Shown here: one piece after another, positions 6,105-7,174 of the stretch
Numbering within the stretch: position 1 is the stretch's first letter
Layout: each line of letters starts with the position of its first letter
NCBI GenBank assembly: GCA_020057645.1
Contig: JAGVFL010000048.1
Coordinates: forward strand, 1-7,174
DNA: 7,174 bases
Source: Candidatus Omnitrophota bacterium
GTDB lineage: Bacteria; Omnitrophota; Gorgyraeia; Gorgyraeales; Gorgyraeaceae
Direction: 5' to 3'
Position numbers and translations under genes: made by a program
Notes under the pieces: model-generated
The model's input: the letters and a program-made list of their open reading frames with translations, nothing else
Databases searched by the model: none
Told to the model about the DNA's origin: nothing

Positions 6105-6557
6105 TTACGCAGGCTCCACCATAAATAGCGGCTGGCCGTATTCAATGGACCTGGCATTTTCCACGAGTATCTCAACGACCTTGCCCTTGACCTCTGATTT
6201 TATTTCATTCATTAGTTTCATTGCCTCAACAACGCATACAACCTGTCCTATCTCTATGGCCTGACCTATCTCTATGTAAGGTTTTGTTTCAGGGCTGGCT
6301 GACCTGTAAAAAGTGCCGACCATGGGCGCCTTTATTGCCGTAAGGTTCAGTCCTTGTTTGGCAGGCTCGCTGATTTTCTCATCCCCCTTGATAACCTGAA
6401 CAACCTTTGGGCCGGCTTGTCCTTCCGCAATTGTCTCTATCTTGCCGGAAGCTGATTTTTTTAGCCTGACCTTCATTCCCTCCCTTTCAACCTCGAGCTC
6501 CACGAGCTCGTTCTCATTCATAAGCGTAATTAATTCTTTGATCTCTTTTAGATTCAT
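6105..6557 (-). CDS. accB: Biotin carboxyl carrier protein of acetyl-CoA carboxylase
   Basis: AccB carries biotin between the biotin carboxylase and carboxyltransferase halves of acetyl-CoA carboxylase. The protein has 150 residues, normal for the family. An N-terminal helical region (1-34, NLKEIKELITLMNENEL) is followed by a short linker (about 35-75) poorer in proline than usual, and a biotinyl domain. That domain begins IKAPMVGTFYRSASPE (75-90), which includes the thumb loop typical of AccB, and carries EAMKLMNEI (111-119), with Lys114 the predicted biotinylation site. AAAGGAG at 6570-6564 sits 6 bases before the ATG, a clear start. Upstream is a hairpin separating it from efp; downstream is the heptamer repeat and accC, its enzymatic partner. 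Confidence 0.97.
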   Translation of the reverse strand: MNLKEIKELITLMNENELVELEVEREGMKVRLKKSASGKIETIAEGQAGPKVVQVIKGDEKISEPAKQGLNLTAIKAPMVGTFYRSASPETKPYIEIGQAIEIGQVVCVVEAMKLMNEIKSEVKGKVVEILVENARSIEYGQPLFMVEPA

Positions 6558-6572
6558 GTTTGGCTCCTTTTA

Positions 6573-6607
6573 ATGACTTACGAAAACTTTTGGTTTCCGT
6601 AAGTCAT
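6573..6607 (-). repeat. Imperfect inverted repeat (hairpin) between efp and accB
   Basis: The arms are ATGACTTACGGAAAC and GTTTTCGTAAGTCAT on the minus strand, 15 bases each, with a 5-base loop. In a minus-strand transcript all 15 positions pair, one as G-U; in a plus-strand transcript that position would be an A-C mismatch, so the element is best formed in the sense transcript of this operon. It starts 8 bases after the efp stop and ends just before the accB ribosome site. The bases after it read TTAAAAGGAG, not a U-run, so intrinsic termination is unlikely. It shares no sequence with the 37-base palindromes. Confidence 0.75.
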
Positions 6608-6615
6608 GTCCTCAC

Positions 6616-7173
6616 TTATACCCTGCCTACGTAATTTTTAGTTCTCGTATCTATGCGCACCACTTCCCCTACGCTTATAAACAAAGGCACTGATACGATG
6701 AAACCTGTTTCTGTTTTTGCTGGCTTATTTCCGGATTTGGACGTGTCGCCCCTGATACCCGGCTCGGTCTCTACTATTTTTAAATCCATGAACATAGGCG
6801 GTTCAAGCGTAAGCACCTGATCTTTATAGATTAAGGCTGTCGCCTCCATATTTTCTTTAAGATAATTTATTACTTCTCCTACCTGATCGCGTTGAAGGGT
6901 TATGTGATCATACGTATCATGGTCCATAAATTCATATACATCTCCGGACGTATACATGTATTGATACGTCTTTTTGTCTATATCAGCTGTTTCTATTTTT
7001 TCATTTCTGAAAGTGCGTTCCAGTATCGCGCCTGTCTTTATATTTTTTAATTTTGCGCGGACAAATGCGCTGCCCTTGCCGGGCTTTACATTTTCATAAC
7101 TCACCACGTAATAAACCGCTCCTTCCAACTCTATGCTCAACCCATTCTTTATGTCGTTAATCCCTGCCTGCAT
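6616..7173 (-). CDS. efp: Translation elongation factor P
   Basis: EF-P binds ribosomes stalled at proline-rich stretches and promotes peptide bond formation. The 185-residue protein has the normal length and all three domains: the KOW-like N-terminal domain (about 1-63), the central OB domain (about 64-127) and the C-terminal OB domain (about 128-185). The loop VKPGKGSAF (29-37) places Lys33 at the tip, the residue post-translationally modified in lysine-type EF-P. The C-terminal domain shows the family signature around TGFIVSVPLFISVGE (155-169) and ends DTRTKNYVGRV. The ATG at 7173 gives the standard beginning (MQAGINDIKNGLSIELEG), but only one base lies upstream, so the ribosome site and any promoter are outside the window. 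No EpmA, EpmB or EarP modification gene is present here. It probably heads the efp-accB-accC cluster. Confidence 0.97.
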   Translation of the reverse strand: MQAGINDIKNGLSIELEGAVYYVVSYENVKPGKGSAFVRAKLKNIKTGAILERTFRNEKIETADIDKKTYQYMYTSGDVYEFMDHDTYDHITLQRDQVGEVINYLKENMEATALIYKDQVLTLEPPMFMDLKIVETEPGIRGDTSKSGNKPAKTETGFIVSVPLFISVGEVVRIDTRTKNYVGRV

Positions 7174-7174
7174 A

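Noticed and set aside
6578..6607. Possible nine-codon leader peptide (MTYGNQKFS) inside the efp-accB hairpin
   Set aside because: The GAGG before its ATG is only two bases away and the codons show no regulatory bias; the sequence is better explained by the inverted repeat.

Overview
The window reads as one stretch of a compact chromosome from a diderm (Gram-negative type) bacterium. Every gene lies on the minus strand, so transcription runs from the right end (about 7173) to the left end (1). Base composition is moderate and AT-leaning, genes are almost back to back, and the longest spacer is about 58 bases. ADP-heptose genes imply a lipopolysaccharide or glycosylated envelope. A pyrophosphate-type phosphofructokinase, a short-form ThiC and a stand-alone ThiD2-like protein fit an uncultured anaerobic lineage. 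My guess is Candidatus Omnitrophota or a relative, but this is an impression from gene content and protein style, not a demonstrated placement.

Layout in transcription order: efp (elongation factor P), accB and accC (biotin carrier and biotin carboxylase of acetyl-CoA carboxylase; efp-accB-accC is a common bacterial arrangement), then pfkA (group III phosphofructokinase with pyrophosphate-type active-site residues). A tightly overlapping four-gene block follows: gmhA (sedoheptulose-7-phosphate isomerase), rfaE2/hldC (heptose-1-phosphate adenylyltransferase), thiD2 (predicted HMP-phosphate kinase) and thiC (HMP-phosphate synthase). Last is a PfkB-family sugar kinase cut off by the left window edge. 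The block thus holds two steps of ADP-heptose synthesis and two consecutive steps of the thiamine pyrimidine branch.

The least expected signal is in the spacers. Genes inside the four-gene block overlap by 11, 11 and 4 bases, but spacers elsewhere carry small repeats placed between a stop codon and the next ribosome binding site. A perfect 37-base palindrome occurs twice, identically and in the same orientation, after pfkA and after thiC, so it brackets the block. A different imperfect hairpin lies between efp and accB. Four tandem heptamers fill the accB-accC gap. A 9-base piece matching the palindrome arm lies between the pfkA Shine-Dalgarno and its start codon. None has the U-run of an intrinsic terminator. 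I see no tRNA, rRNA, CRISPR array, transposase gene or riboswitch, and no gene on the plus strand. No stretch over 300 bases lacks a gene.
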